This document shows, one piece after another, positions 51,886-59,700 of a stretch of DNA of 64,000 bases. Both the position numbers and the translations under genes were made by a program. Source of the stretch: Brevundimonas vesicularis (GTDB taxonomy: Bacteria; Pseudomonadota; Alphaproteobacteria; Caulobacterales; Caulobacteraceae); NCBI RefSeq assembly GCF_027886425.1, contig NZ_CP115671.1, positions 62,001-126,000 of the forward strand, in the 5' to 3' direction. How positions within the stretch are numbered: position 1 is the stretch's first letter; every line of letters begins with the position of its first letter. The notes under the pieces were generated by a model. That model had not been told where the DNA came from and did not search any database. It worked only from the letters and a program-made list of their open reading frames with translations.

Positions 51886-52707
51886 ATGGCGACTTCCGAA
51901 GGCTGGGACATGCCGACCGGCGACCTCATGAAGGGCAAGAAGGGCCTGATCATGGGCGTGGCCAACTCCAGCTCCATCGCCTGGGGCATCGCCTCGCAGC
52001 TGGCCGCCCAGGGCGCCGAGCTGGCCTTCACCTATCTGGGCGAGAGCCTGGAGCGCCGCGTGCGTCCGCTGGCGGAAAGCGTCGGCGCCAAGCTGCTGAT
52101 CCCGGCCGACGTCACTGACGACGCCTCGATGGATGCGGCCTTCGCCGAGCTGGAAAAGACCTTCGGCACGATCGATTTCGTCGTCCATTCGGTGGCCTTC
52201 GCCAACAAGGACGAGTTGAAGGGCAGCTTCGTCGACAACACCACGCGCGACAGCTTCCTCCTGGCCATGAATATCTCGGCCTTCAGCTTCGTGGACGTGT
52301 CCAAGCGCGCCGCCAAGCTGATGCCGAACGGCGGCAGCCTGATCACCCTGACCTACCTGGGGTCCGAGCGGGTCATTCCGAACTACAACACCATGGGCGT
52401 GGCCAAGGCCGCGCTGGAAGCCGCGACCCGCTATATCGCGCGTGACCTGGGTCCCAAGAACATTCGCGTCAACGCCATCTCGGCCGGGGCCATGCGCACC
52501 CTGTCGCTGGCCGGCATCTCGGGCGGGCGCGGCCTGCACTCCAAGTCGGCCCAGTTCTCGCTGATCAAGGAAGAGACCTCGATGGAGGGCGTCGCGGGCG
52601 CGGCCCTGTGGCTGTGTTCGGACCTGGGGCGTTCGACCACTGGCGAAGTCGTCCACGTCGATGCCGGCTTCCACGCCGTGGGCCTGCCGGAAGACATCGA
52701 GGGCTGA
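51886..52707 (+). CDS. fabI: Enoyl-[acyl-carrier-protein] reductase (NADH)
   Basis: A 273-residue short-chain dehydrogenase relative of FabI: the cofactor loop GVANSSSIAWGIA, VVHSVAFANKDELKG, TYLGSERVIPNYNTMGVAKAA with the catalytic Tyr and Lys (Y-x6-K), and NAISAGAMRTLSLAGI. It reduces enoyl-ACP in the last step of each fatty-acid elongation cycle and is the triclosan target. AGGAGA stands just before the ATG. Confidence 0.97.
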   Translation: MATSEGWDMPTGDLMKGKKGLIMGVANSSSIAWGIASQLAAQGAELAFTYLGESLERRVRPLAESVGAKLLIPADVTDDASMDAAFAELEKTFGTIDFVVHSVAFANKDELKGSFVDNTTRDSFLLAMNISAFSFVDVSKRAAKLMPNGGSLITLTYLGSERVIPNYNTMGVAKAALEAATRYIARDLGPKNIRVNAISAGAMRTLSLAGISGGRGLHSKSAQFSLIKEETSMEGVAGAALWLCSDLGRSTTGEVVHVDAGFHAVGLPEDIEG

Positions 52708-52754
52708 TCAAGGAGGGCTGGATCCCAGCCTTCCGCCATCCAAGACGACGGTTT

Positions 52755-52784
52755 AAGGCCGGGGCATGACTGCTCCGGCCTTTT
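52755..52784 (+). terminator. Rho-independent terminator after fabI, covering an apparent benE start
   Basis: AAGGCCGG/CCGGCCTTTT with a 12-base loop. The ATG at 52766 lies in the loop, so translation of the following transporter probably starts later. Confidence 0.85.
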
Positions 52785-52786
52785 CC

Positions 52787-53950
52787 ATGCGCACCCTGCC
52801 CGCCTCGGCCTTTTCGTCCGCCGCCGTCGCGACGGTGATCGGGTTCGGCGGGACGGTCGCCCTGGTGGTCCAGGCGGGTCAGGCGCTGGGCGCGGACGCG
52901 GGCCAGATCGGGTCAATGGTTACCGCCCTGTGCCTGGGCATCGGGGCGCCGGGCGCCTTTCTGAGCTGGCGGCTGAAGATCCCCGTCGTTCTGGCCTGGT
53001 CCACGCCGGGGGCGGCCCTGCTGGCGGCCTCGACCCTGGGGCTGTCCTGGCCGACGGCGATCGGCGCCTTCGTCTTCGCCGCCCTGCTGATGATCCTGAC
53101 CGGCCTGATCCCGGCGCTGGGGCGGTTGGCCGCGCGGATACCAGCCACCATCGCCACGGCCATGCTGGCGGGGGTGTTGCTGCCCTTCGTGCTGAGACTG
53201 TTCAAGGTCGTGCCGGACGAGACGGCCCTGTTCATCGGGCTGATCGCGGTGTTCCTGATCTTCAGACGGCTGTGGCCGACCTGGGCCTTGCCCGCCGTGC
53301 TGGCGGCGGCCTTTGCGGTGCTGGCGATGCGAGGGCAGCTGGCGCTGCCCGCAGGGACCGGCCTGTTCGGCCATCTGGAGCCGGTCGCGCCCGTGTTCGA
53401 CTGGAAGGCGGCGGTCAGCCTGGGCTTTCCGTTGTTCTTGGTGACGCTTGCGGCGCAGAACCTGCCGGGGCTGGTGGTGCTGCAGAGCGCCGGCTATCCG
53501 CCGCCCGCGAACCGACTGATCCTGTCCACCGGCGTCGCCAGCCTGCTGATCGCGCCGTTCGGCGGGCATGGGGTCAATCTGGCGGCGATCACGGCGGCGA
53601 TCTGCACCGGGCCGGACGCGCACCCCGACTTCGCCAAGCGCTGGATCGTAGGCGTTATCTACGGCGGTCTTTATCTGGTCGTGGCTCTGTTCGCCGCGCC
53701 GCTGGCCGGGCTGTTCATCGCCATGCCGCCAGCCGTGCTGGCGGCGGTGACGGGTCTGGCGCTGATCGCGCCGCTGACCGGCGCGCTGCACAACATGATG
53801 ATGGATGTCGGATCGCGCGAGGCGGCCGTGCTGACGTTTGCGGCGACGGCTTCGGGCCTGACCCTGTTCGGCGTCGGATCGGCCTTCTGGGGTCTGGTCG
53901 TTGGGTTTGCGGCGCTGGCCGCGATGCGCTGGATCAGACCGCGGGCCTGA
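52787..53950 (+). CDS. BenE-family benzoate/proton symporter-like transporter
   Basis: A 387-residue membrane protein from ATG 52787, with about eleven or twelve hydrophobic segments. AAVATVIGFGGTVALVVQAGQALG at the start, FPLFLVTLAAQNLPGLVVLQSAGY and APFGGHGVNLAAITAAICTGPDAHPD are characteristic of BenE. An ATG 21 bases earlier is within the terminator loop, so it is rejected. The substrate may be benzoate or a relative; no benzoate catabolic gene is near. It is convergent with the DUF3597 gene. Confidence 0.88.
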   Translation: MRTLPASAFSSAAVATVIGFGGTVALVVQAGQALGADAGQIGSMVTALCLGIGAPGAFLSWRLKIPVVLAWSTPGAALLAASTLGLSWPTAIGAFVFAALLMILTGLIPALGRLAARIPATIATAMLAGVLLPFVLRLFKVVPDETALFIGLIAVFLIFRRLWPTWALPAVLAAAFAVLAMRGQLALPAGTGLFGHLEPVAPVFDWKAAVSLGFPLFLVTLAAQNLPGLVVLQSAGYPPPANRLILSTGVASLLIAPFGGHGVNLAAITAAICTGPDAHPDFAKRWIVGVIYGGLYLVVALFAAPLAGLFIAMPPAVLAAVTGLALIAPLTGALHNMMMDVGSREAAVLTFAATASGLTLFGVGSAFWGLVVGFAALAAMRWIRPRA

Positions 53951-53964
53951 TCCAGCGAGAGGGA

Positions 53965-54351
53965 TTAATCCCGCAGCGAAGCCGGGACCTGACCGCCGTT
54001 TTCGGCCAGCTTCTTCCAGACCGCCTTGGACAGAGCGATGTTCTGTTCGGCCGAGCCGTGCTCGCCGGCGTGGACGTTCAGTTCCTCGGCCAATTCCTTG
54101 CGGGCCGCCAGGCTGGAATCCAGGTCCAGCAGCTTCAGCAGGTCGACGATCGAGGTGCGCCAGTTGCCGCCGCCGCCCTTGGACGCCGCCAGATCGCTGA
54201 GGACCGCCTCGACATCGACGGGCGGCAGGGCCGGCGTCGGGGCGGGGGCGGCGCCCGGCGCGGGTTGGGCGCTGGGCGCCGGGGTCGGCTGAGGCGCCGC
54301 CTTGGGCTTGTGGCCCGTGATCTTGTTCCAGATCGAAGAGAAGATACCCAT
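53965..54351 (-). CDS. DUF3597 protein
   Basis: A 128-residue protein. It opens with MGIFSSIWNKITGHK, passes through a Pro/Ala-rich linker (about residues 17-45) and ends in a helical DUF3597 domain (VEAVLSDLAASKGG, SSIVDLLKLLDLDSSLAARKELAEEL-type segment). The domain resembles a Lys-M-like neighbour in other bacteria and its role is unknown. A possible PEST-like flexible linker is the main feature. Confidence 0.88.
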   Translation of the reverse strand: MGIFSSIWNKITGHKPKAAPQPTPAPSAQPAPGAAPAPTPALPPVDVEAVLSDLAASKGGGGNWRTSIVDLLKLLDLDSSLAARKELAEELNVHAGEHGSAEQNIALSKAVWKKLAENGGQVPASLRD

Positions 54352-54402
54352 AGGTCGCGCTCCAGTTGATGCCGTCAGATAATGCCCGTGGGCGGCGACG
54401 GT

Positions 54403-55119
54403 TCAGTGACGCGCCGGAATCTCCAGTCCGCGCTGCACGGCGGGGCGCGCTAGGCCGCGCTCCAGCCAGGCGGCGACGCGCGGGAAGTCGGCGAAGCCTA
54501 CGATCTCGCCCGCTTCGTAGAAGCCGATCAGGTTGCGGACCCAGCCCAGGGTGGCGACATCGGCGATGGAATAGTCGCCGACAAGCCAGTCGCGGGGGTC
54601 TCCCCCGTCATTGGCAAGCCGCGTCTCCAGCACGCCCAGCAGGCGGCGGCTTTCGGCGACGTAGCGGTCGCGCGGGCGCTTATCCTCGTATTCCTTGCCG
54701 GCGAAGCGGTGGAAGAAGCCCAGTTGGCCGAACATCGGACCGATCGCGCCCATCTGGAACATGACCCACTGGATCGTCTCGTAGCGGGTCGCCGGATCGG
54801 CCGAGAGCAGTTTGCCGGTCTTCTCCGCCAGATAGATCAGGATGGCGCCGGATTCGAACAGGGCCAGCGGCTGTCCGTTCGGGCCGTTCGGATCGAGGAT
54901 GGCGGGGATCTTGCCGTTGGGGTTCAGCGACAGAAACTCCGGCCCCCAGGTCTCGTTCTTGGTGATGTCGACGAGGTGCGGCTCGTAGGCCAGGCCGACC
55001 TCCTCCAGCATGATCGAGACCTTCACACCGTTCGGCGTCGGCAGCGAATAGAGCTGGATCCAGTCGGGATGCTGGGCCGGCCAGCGTTGCGTGATCGGGA
55101 AGGCGGACAGGTCGGTCAT
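54403..55119 (-). CDS. Glutathione S-transferase, YfcG/Nu class
   Basis: A 238-residue protein from ATG 55119. The thioredoxin-like domain has LYSLPTPNGVKVSIMLEEVG, where the Thr/Asn of TPNGVK bind glutathione in YfcG-type enzymes; NPNGKIPAILDPNG and FESGAILIYLAEKTG are the cis-Pro and Ser loops. The helical domain ends YEAGEIVGFADFPRVAAWLERGL. Such enzymes have disulphide-reductase activity. The frame runs on upstream 57 codons; the chosen start matches the family. Confidence 0.93.
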   Translation of the reverse strand: MTDLSAFPITQRWPAQHPDWIQLYSLPTPNGVKVSIMLEEVGLAYEPHLVDITKNETWGPEFLSLNPNGKIPAILDPNGPNGQPLALFESGAILIYLAEKTGKLLSADPATRYETIQWVMFQMGAIGPMFGQLGFFHRFAGKEYEDKRPRDRYVAESRRLLGVLETRLANDGGDPRDWLVGDYSIADVATLGWVRNLIGFYEAGEIVGFADFPRVAAWLERGLARPAVQRGLEIPARH

Positions 55120-55281
55120 GGGTGCGGCCTCGACTGGGTGATGACAACCATGTCGGGGACGTTTGTGAGGTTCGCAACTGTCGTCGGCACGATTTGATCG
55201 CGGGCTTGTGTCTGGAACCGTACGGGGGACGATGTCAGCTTGGCCGTGACCGATCACAGGTCTCAGGAATGGAGACGCCCG

Positions 55282-55458
55282 ATGGCGCACAAGTTCGAAA
55301 TCGTCAAAAACGACAAGGGCGAGTTCCGCGCCCGCTTCAAATACAACAGTGAAGTGATCTTCTGGACCGAGAACTACGCGTCCAAGGCGTCCGCCAAAAA
55401 CGCCATCGAGTCGATCATCAAGAACGGCCCGACCGCCGAAATCGAGGACAACAGCTAG
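55282..55458 (+). CDS. YegP-like (DUF1508) small protein
   Basis: A 58-residue protein: KFEIVKNDKGEFRARFKYNS is one DUF1508 repeat, then YASKASAKNAIESIIKNG. Double-repeat YegP exists in E. coli; this is the single-repeat form. GGAGACGCCCG lies before the ATG. The stop TAG shares CTAG 55455-55458 with rimM. The function is unknown. Confidence 0.88.
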   Translation: MAHKFEIVKNDKGEFRARFKYNSEVIFWTENYASKASAKNAIESIIKNGPTAEIEDNS

Positions 55459-55982
55459 TCCGGCTCGCGCTCGCCCACCTCGGTCGGCGGCACGGCCAGA
55501 AGCCAGCCGTCGGCCAGGTGCAGTTCCGGCGTCGCTTCCTTGGTGAAGGGCAGATACCAGGTCGGGCCGCCCGCGGCGGGCTCGATCTCCAGCATGTCGT
55601 CGGCGCCGAAGTTCTGGACCGATTTCACCGTGCCCATGACGGCGCCCGCCGTGTCGCGGACCTGAACGCCCAAGAGGTCGGCGAGGTAGAACTCGTCTTC
55701 ATCCGGCTCGGGGAACCGGTCGCGGGGGACGTGCAGCTTCAGGCCGCGCAGGGCGTCGGCCTGTTCCTTTGTGGCGATCTCCTTGGCCCGGCCGACGACG
55801 CCGTTCTTGTCGGGCCGCGTCGAGGTCAGGGTCAGGGCCACGGTCCCATCGGCGCGCAGCAGAGGGCCATAGGCGGTCAGGGCCAGGGGATCGGCGGTGA
55901 AGGCGGTCACCCGCACCTCGCCCCGCACGCCGAAGCCGCCGCCGACCTGGCCGACGAGGATCAATCTGGTGTCCGTGGTCAT
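55455..55982 (-). CDS. rimM: Ribosome maturation factor RimM
   Basis: A 175-residue protein binding S19 in 30S assembly. GQVGGGFGVRGEVRVTAF starts the RimM domain; DEFYLADLLGVQVRDTAGAVMG and ADDMLEIEPAAGGPTWYLPF form the PRC-barrel. It lies downstream of rpsP with a hairpin between (56001-56027). trmD and rplS, usual followers, are not next; a YegP-like gene is instead on the other strand. Confidence 0.95.
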   Translation of the reverse strand: MTTDTRLILVGQVGGGFGVRGEVRVTAFTADPLALTAYGPLLRADGTVALTLTSTRPDKNGVVGRAKEIATKEQADALRGLKLHVPRDRFPEPDEDEFYLADLLGVQVRDTAGAVMGTVKSVQNFGADDMLEIEPAAGGPTWYLPFTKEATPELHLADGWLLAVPPTEVGEREPD

Positions 55983-56000
55983 GCGTGCTCTTAACCCATG

Positions 56001-56027
56001 AAAAAGGCGGCGTCGAAAGACGCCGCC
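56001..56027 (-). terminator. Terminator-like hairpin between rpsP and rimM
   Basis: Nine-base stem GGCGGCGTC/GACGCCGCC with a GAAA (TTTC) loop and, on the minus strand, TTTTT after it. It lies 24 bases after the rpsP stop and 19 before the rimM start, so it may let only part of the transcripts reach rimM. Confidence 0.75.
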
Positions 56028-56051
56028 CTGATCATCGTCAAACCGAAAGGC

Positions 56052-56603
56052 TTAGCCTTCGGCCTTTTCCTCGGTCGCTTCAGCAGCCGGGGCTTCCTCT
56101 GCGGCGGCGTCAGCGGCCGGAGCCTCTTCGGCAGGCGCTTCTTCAGCAGCGGGAGCGTTCTTGGCGGCTTCGGCGGCGGCGGCGGCCTCTTCCTTGGCGC
56201 GGGCGGCGGCTTCAGCGGCCTCGACCTTGGCGGCGGCTTCGGCTTCCAGGCGGTCGGCTTCGCGCTGGGCGCGTTCAGCGGCGCGCTCTTGCGCCTTCTT
56301 GCCCGGAGCGCCCTTGTTCGGGTTGTTCGACTGCGTCCACTTGACCTTCTGGCCCAGGGTTTCGTCCTGCGACAGGAAGCGGGCGACGCGGTCGGTCGGC
56401 TGGGCGCCCTTGCCGAGCCATTCGGCGATGCGCTCGACCTTCAGGGCGACGCGCGGTTGGGCACCGTCCTTGGGCAGCATCGGGTTGTAGCTGCCGACCT
56501 TCTCGATGAACTTGCCGTCGCGCGGCGAGTGCGAGTCGGCGATGACGATGTGGTAGTAGGGGCGCTTCTTGGCGCCGCCGCGGGCCAGACGAATCTTCAG
56601 CAT
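56052..56603 (-). CDS. rpsP: 30S ribosomal protein S16 with long acidic/Ala tail
   Basis: The first 85 or so residues are S16 (MLKIRLARGGAKKRPYYHIV, NPMLPKDGAQPRVALKVERI, ARFLSQDETL). A tail of about 100 residues follows, first basic-helical (KKAQERAAERAQREADRLEA), then Ala/Glu-rich. S16 is about 82 residues in E. coli; such extensions are frequent in alphaproteobacteria. The tail should project from the ribosome and has no assigned role. It lies 24 bases downstream of ffh. Confidence 0.95.
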   Translation of the reverse strand: MLKIRLARGGAKKRPYYHIVIADSHSPRDGKFIEKVGSYNPMLPKDGAQPRVALKVERIAEWLGKGAQPTDRVARFLSQDETLGQKVKWTQSNNPNKGAPGKKAQERAAERAQREADRLEAEAAAKVEAAEAAARAKEEAAAAAEAAKNAPAAEEAPAEEAPAADAAAEEAPAAEATEEKAEG

Positions 56604-56627
56604 TTCAGGTCTCTTTCTAGGAAGTCG

Positions 56628-58166
56628 TTATTTCTTGGGAGGGAAGCCCGGCAGGCCAGGAAGACCTCCCGGAAGTTGTCCGCCGCCCAGTCCGGCGAGC
56701 CGGTCCTGGATGGCTTTCAGATCGTCGGCGGAGGGTTCGGCCATCTTGCCGCCGCCCAGCGCCTTGAGGCGGGCCATGTCGGGGCCGCCGCCGCCCATTC
56801 CGGGCATGCCGCCGCCGCCGAGACCGCCCAACATGGCGGCCATCTGCTGCATCTTCTTGGGTCCGCCACGCGCCATCGACTTGACCACGTCGGCCATCTG
56901 GCGGTGCTGTTTCAGAACTCGGTTCACGTCCTGCACATCGACGCCGGCGCCGGCGGCGATCCGCTTCTTGCGCGAGGCGTTCAGCAGGTCGGGCTTCTTG
57001 CGCTCGGCCTTGGTCATCGAGGAGATGATGGCTTCCTGACGCAGGATCATGCGGTCGTCGATGCCGCTCTCGGCCATCTGACCCTTCATCTTTGCCACGC
57101 CGGGCAGCATGCCCATGATGCCTTGAAGCCCGCCCATCCGCTTCATCTGCTGAAGCTGACCGGCCAGGTCGTCCAGATCGAACTGACCCTTGGCCAGTTT
57201 GCGGGCCATCTTCTCGGCCTTGGCCTGGTCCAGATCCTGGCTGGCCTTTTCGACCAGGGCGACGATATCGCCCTGGCCCAGGATGCGGCCGGCGACGCGA
57301 CGGGCGTCGAACACGTCCAGCGCATCGACCTTTTCGCCGGCGCCCAGATATTTGATCGGCAGGCCGGTGACGGCGCGCATCGACAGCATGGCGCCGCCGC
57401 GACCGTCGCCGTCGGCGCGGGTCAAGACGAGGCCGGTCAGGGGCAGGCGCTCGTGGAAGGCCTTGGCGGTGCGCACCGCGTCTTGGCCGGTCAGGCTGTC
57501 GGCGACCAGCAGGGTCTCGACGGGCTTGGCGATGTCGGCGACCTCGGCCACCTCATTCATCAGCCCCTCGTCCAGGGTGATGCGGCCGGCGGTGTCGAGG
57601 ATCAGGACGTCGAAGCCCTGAAGCTTGGCCGATTGCAGCGCCCGGCGCGTGATCTGGACCGCGCTCTCGCCCGCCACGATCGGCAGGGTGGCGACCTCGA
57701 TCTGCTTGCCCAGGGTGGCCAGCTGTTCCATCGCGGCCGGACGGCGCGTGTCCAGCGAGGCCATCATGACCTTCTTGCGATCGAACTTGGTCAGGCGCAG
57801 CGCCAGCTTGGCCGAGGTCGTGGTCTTGCCCGAGCCCTGAAGGCCGGCCATCAGCACCACGGCGGGCGGATTGGCGTTGGTGTTCAGCGGGACCGGCTCT
57901 TCGCCGCCCAGCATCTCGATCAGGCCGTCATAGACGATCTTGACCACCTGATCGGCCGGCTTGACCGAACGGATGACTTCTTCGCCCGTCGCGCGCTCGG
58001 TAGCGAAGGCGATGAATTCCTTGACGACCGGAAGGGCGACGTCGGCCTCGAGCAGCGCCACGCGCACTTCGCGCATCGCCTCGGCGACATCCTTTTCGGA
58101 CAGGGCGCCGCGCCCGGTGATCCGGTCAAAGACGCCTGTCAGCCGCTCGTTCAGAGCCTCGAACAT
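56628..58166 (-). CDS. ffh: Signal recognition particle protein Ffh
   Basis: A 512-residue SRP54 homolog: N domain about 1-90, G domain with G1 GLQGSGKTTTSAKLA, DTAGRITLDEGLMNEVAEVA and TRADGDGRGG, and a Met-rich M domain from about residue 320 (MRKLAKGQFDLDDLAGQLQQ then KMGGL-like finger loop). The C-terminus is Gly/Pro/Met-rich (GGGMPGMGGGGPDM). With SRP RNA it binds signal sequences and targets ribosomes to FtsY. It is first in ffh-rpsP-rimM. Confidence 0.97.
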   Translation of the reverse strand: MFEALNERLTGVFDRITGRGALSEKDVAEAMREVRVALLEADVALPVVKEFIAFATERATGEEVIRSVKPADQVVKIVYDGLIEMLGGEEPVPLNTNANPPAVVLMAGLQGSGKTTTSAKLALRLTKFDRKKVMMASLDTRRPAAMEQLATLGKQIEVATLPIVAGESAVQITRRALQSAKLQGFDVLILDTAGRITLDEGLMNEVAEVADIAKPVETLLVADSLTGQDAVRTAKAFHERLPLTGLVLTRADGDGRGGAMLSMRAVTGLPIKYLGAGEKVDALDVFDARRVAGRILGQGDIVALVEKASQDLDQAKAEKMARKLAKGQFDLDDLAGQLQQMKRMGGLQGIMGMLPGVAKMKGQMAESGIDDRMILRQEAIISSMTKAERKKPDLLNASRKKRIAAGAGVDVQDVNRVLKQHRQMADVVKSMARGGPKKMQQMAAMLGGLGGGGMPGMGGGGPDMARLKALGGGKMAEPSADDLKAIQDRLAGLGGGQLPGGLPGLPGFPPKK

Positions 58167-58481
58167 TCACTACCTCGTGTGGCGCAGGTGAAACGGCTCC
58201 ATACGACAACGGCCCCCGGCGACGATCACGTCGGCGGAGGGTTCTCGCCGGGCTCGTCTCATCGAAATGAGGGTCGTCCCGGTGGAGACGCAGGTTCACT
58301 TGCGTCGGAAGCGGCGGCTTATGGCGGAAAAACCTTACAAAGGCAACCGGAGCGATCCGGTCACGCTATAAGAGCCAATATCGGCGCAGGGATTTAGCGG
58401 ATTGTCATCATCGTGCTAAGAGCCGCGCCCTTTATAGGGGCGGCGCTGTCGCCAGGGTTTCAGACTTCGGGAGAAGCACAG
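58167..58481. promoter_or_regulatory. Structured divergent leader region between ffh and the carboxyspermidine genes
   Basis: About 315 bases without a convincing gene. Several hairpins stand out: CTCAT-CGAA-ATGAG (58258-58271 region), GACGCA-N8-TGCGTC (58287-58306) and a bulged GCCGC...GGGGCGGC around TTTATA (about 58421-58445). Nested C/G-rich pairs also link 58215-58255. It could be a structured 5' leader of ffh (minus), of the dehydrogenase gene (plus), or both. No Rfam family could be verified by eye. Confidence 0.45.
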
Positions 58482-59687
58482 ATGAGCAAGGTGCTGGTTA
58501 TCGGCGCAGGCGGCGTCAGTTCGGTGGCCGTCCACAAGATGGCGATGAACGCGGACATCTTCTCGCATATCACCCTGGCGAGCCGCACTAAGTCCAAGTG
58601 CGACGCGATCGCCCAGTCCGTGAAGTCGCGCTTCGGCGTCGACATCGACACGGCGGCCATCGACGCCGACGACGTGGCGGCGACCACGGCGCTGATCCAG
58701 AAGGTCCAGCCCGAACTGGTCGTGAACCTGGCCCTGCCCTATCAGGACCTGTCGATCATGGACGCCTGCCTGGCCGCCGACGTCGACTATCTGGACACCG
58801 CCAACTACGAGCCGCGCGACGAGGCCAAGTTCGAATACAAGTGGCAGTGGGCCTATCAGGACCGTTTCAAGGACGCCGGCCTGATGGCTCTGCTGGGTTC
58901 GGGCTTCGACCCCGGCGTGACCTCGGTCTTCACCACCTACATCAAGAAGCACCTGCTGGATTCCATCGAGACGCTGGACATCCTGGACTGCAACGGCGGC
59001 GACACCGGCCTGCCCTTCGCGACCAACTTCAACCCCGAGATCAACCTGCGTGAAGTGACGGCGAACTCGCGTCACTGGGAGAACGGCCAGTGGGTCGAAG
59101 GCCCGGCCCTGAGCCACAAACAGACCTTCGACTTCGAGGGCGTGGGTCAGAAGAACATGTACCTCATGTACCATGAGGAGCTGGAATCGCTGGCGAAATT
59201 CTATCCCGAGATCAAGCGCATCCGCTTCTGGATGACGTTCGGCGACAGCTATCTGAAGCACCTCGAAGTGCTGGAAAACATCGGCATGACCTCGATCGAG
59301 CCGATGCAGTTCCAGGGCCGCGAGATCATTCCGATCGAGTTCCTGAAGGCCCTGCTGCCCGAGCCGGCCTCGCTGGGTCCGATCACCAAGGGCAAGACCA
59401 ATATCGGCGTCATCGCCACCGGCCTGAAGGACGGGGTCAAGAAGACGGTCTACGTCAACAACATCTGCGACCACGAAGAGGCCTATGCCGAAACCGGCAA
59501 CCAGGCCGTCAGCTACACCACCGGCGTGCCGGCCATGATCGGCGCGGCCCTGATGGTGACGGGCCAGTGGAAGGGCGACGGCGTGTTCAACATGGAGCAG
59601 CTGGACCCCGACCCCTTCATGGACATGCTGAACCAGCACGGCCTGCCGTGGAAGGTTCAGGACCTGGACGCCCCTCTGGACTTCTGA
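58482..59687 (+). CDS. Carboxynorspermidine/carboxyspermidine dehydrogenase
   Basis: A 401-residue saccharopine-dehydrogenase-like enzyme. The Rossmann motif is VLVIGAGGVSSVAVHKM; VVNLALPYQDLSIMDACLAADVDYLD and LLGSGFDPGVTSVFTTYI follow. It joins aspartate semialdehyde to putrescine (or diaminopropane) and reduces the imine with NADPH, giving carboxy-polyamine. The start at 58482 is chosen by GGGAGAAGC upstream and the Rossmann motif. The decarboxylase follows 13 bases later. Confidence 0.93.
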   Translation: MSKVLVIGAGGVSSVAVHKMAMNADIFSHITLASRTKSKCDAIAQSVKSRFGVDIDTAAIDADDVAATTALIQKVQPELVVNLALPYQDLSIMDACLAADVDYLDTANYEPRDEAKFEYKWQWAYQDRFKDAGLMALLGSGFDPGVTSVFTTYIKKHLLDSIETLDILDCNGGDTGLPFATNFNPEINLREVTANSRHWENGQWVEGPALSHKQTFDFEGVGQKNMYLMYHEELESLAKFYPEIKRIRFWMTFGDSYLKHLEVLENIGMTSIEPMQFQGREIIPIEFLKALLPEPASLGPITKGKTNIGVIATGLKDGVKKTVYVNNICDHEEAYAETGNQAVSYTTGVPAMIGAALMVTGQWKGDGVFNMEQLDPDPFMDMLNQHGLPWKVQDLDAPLDF

Positions 59688-59700
59688 TCGGACCGACTGA

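Noticed and set aside
55205..55245. GGAAC upstream of the YegP-like gene as EcfG promoter
   Set aside because: At the proper distance the sequence is CAGC, not CGTT.
55998..58397. 799-codon plus-strand frame opposite rpsP and ffh
   Set aside because: Antisense artefact of GC-rich codon use; Ffh and S16 are clear on the minus strand.
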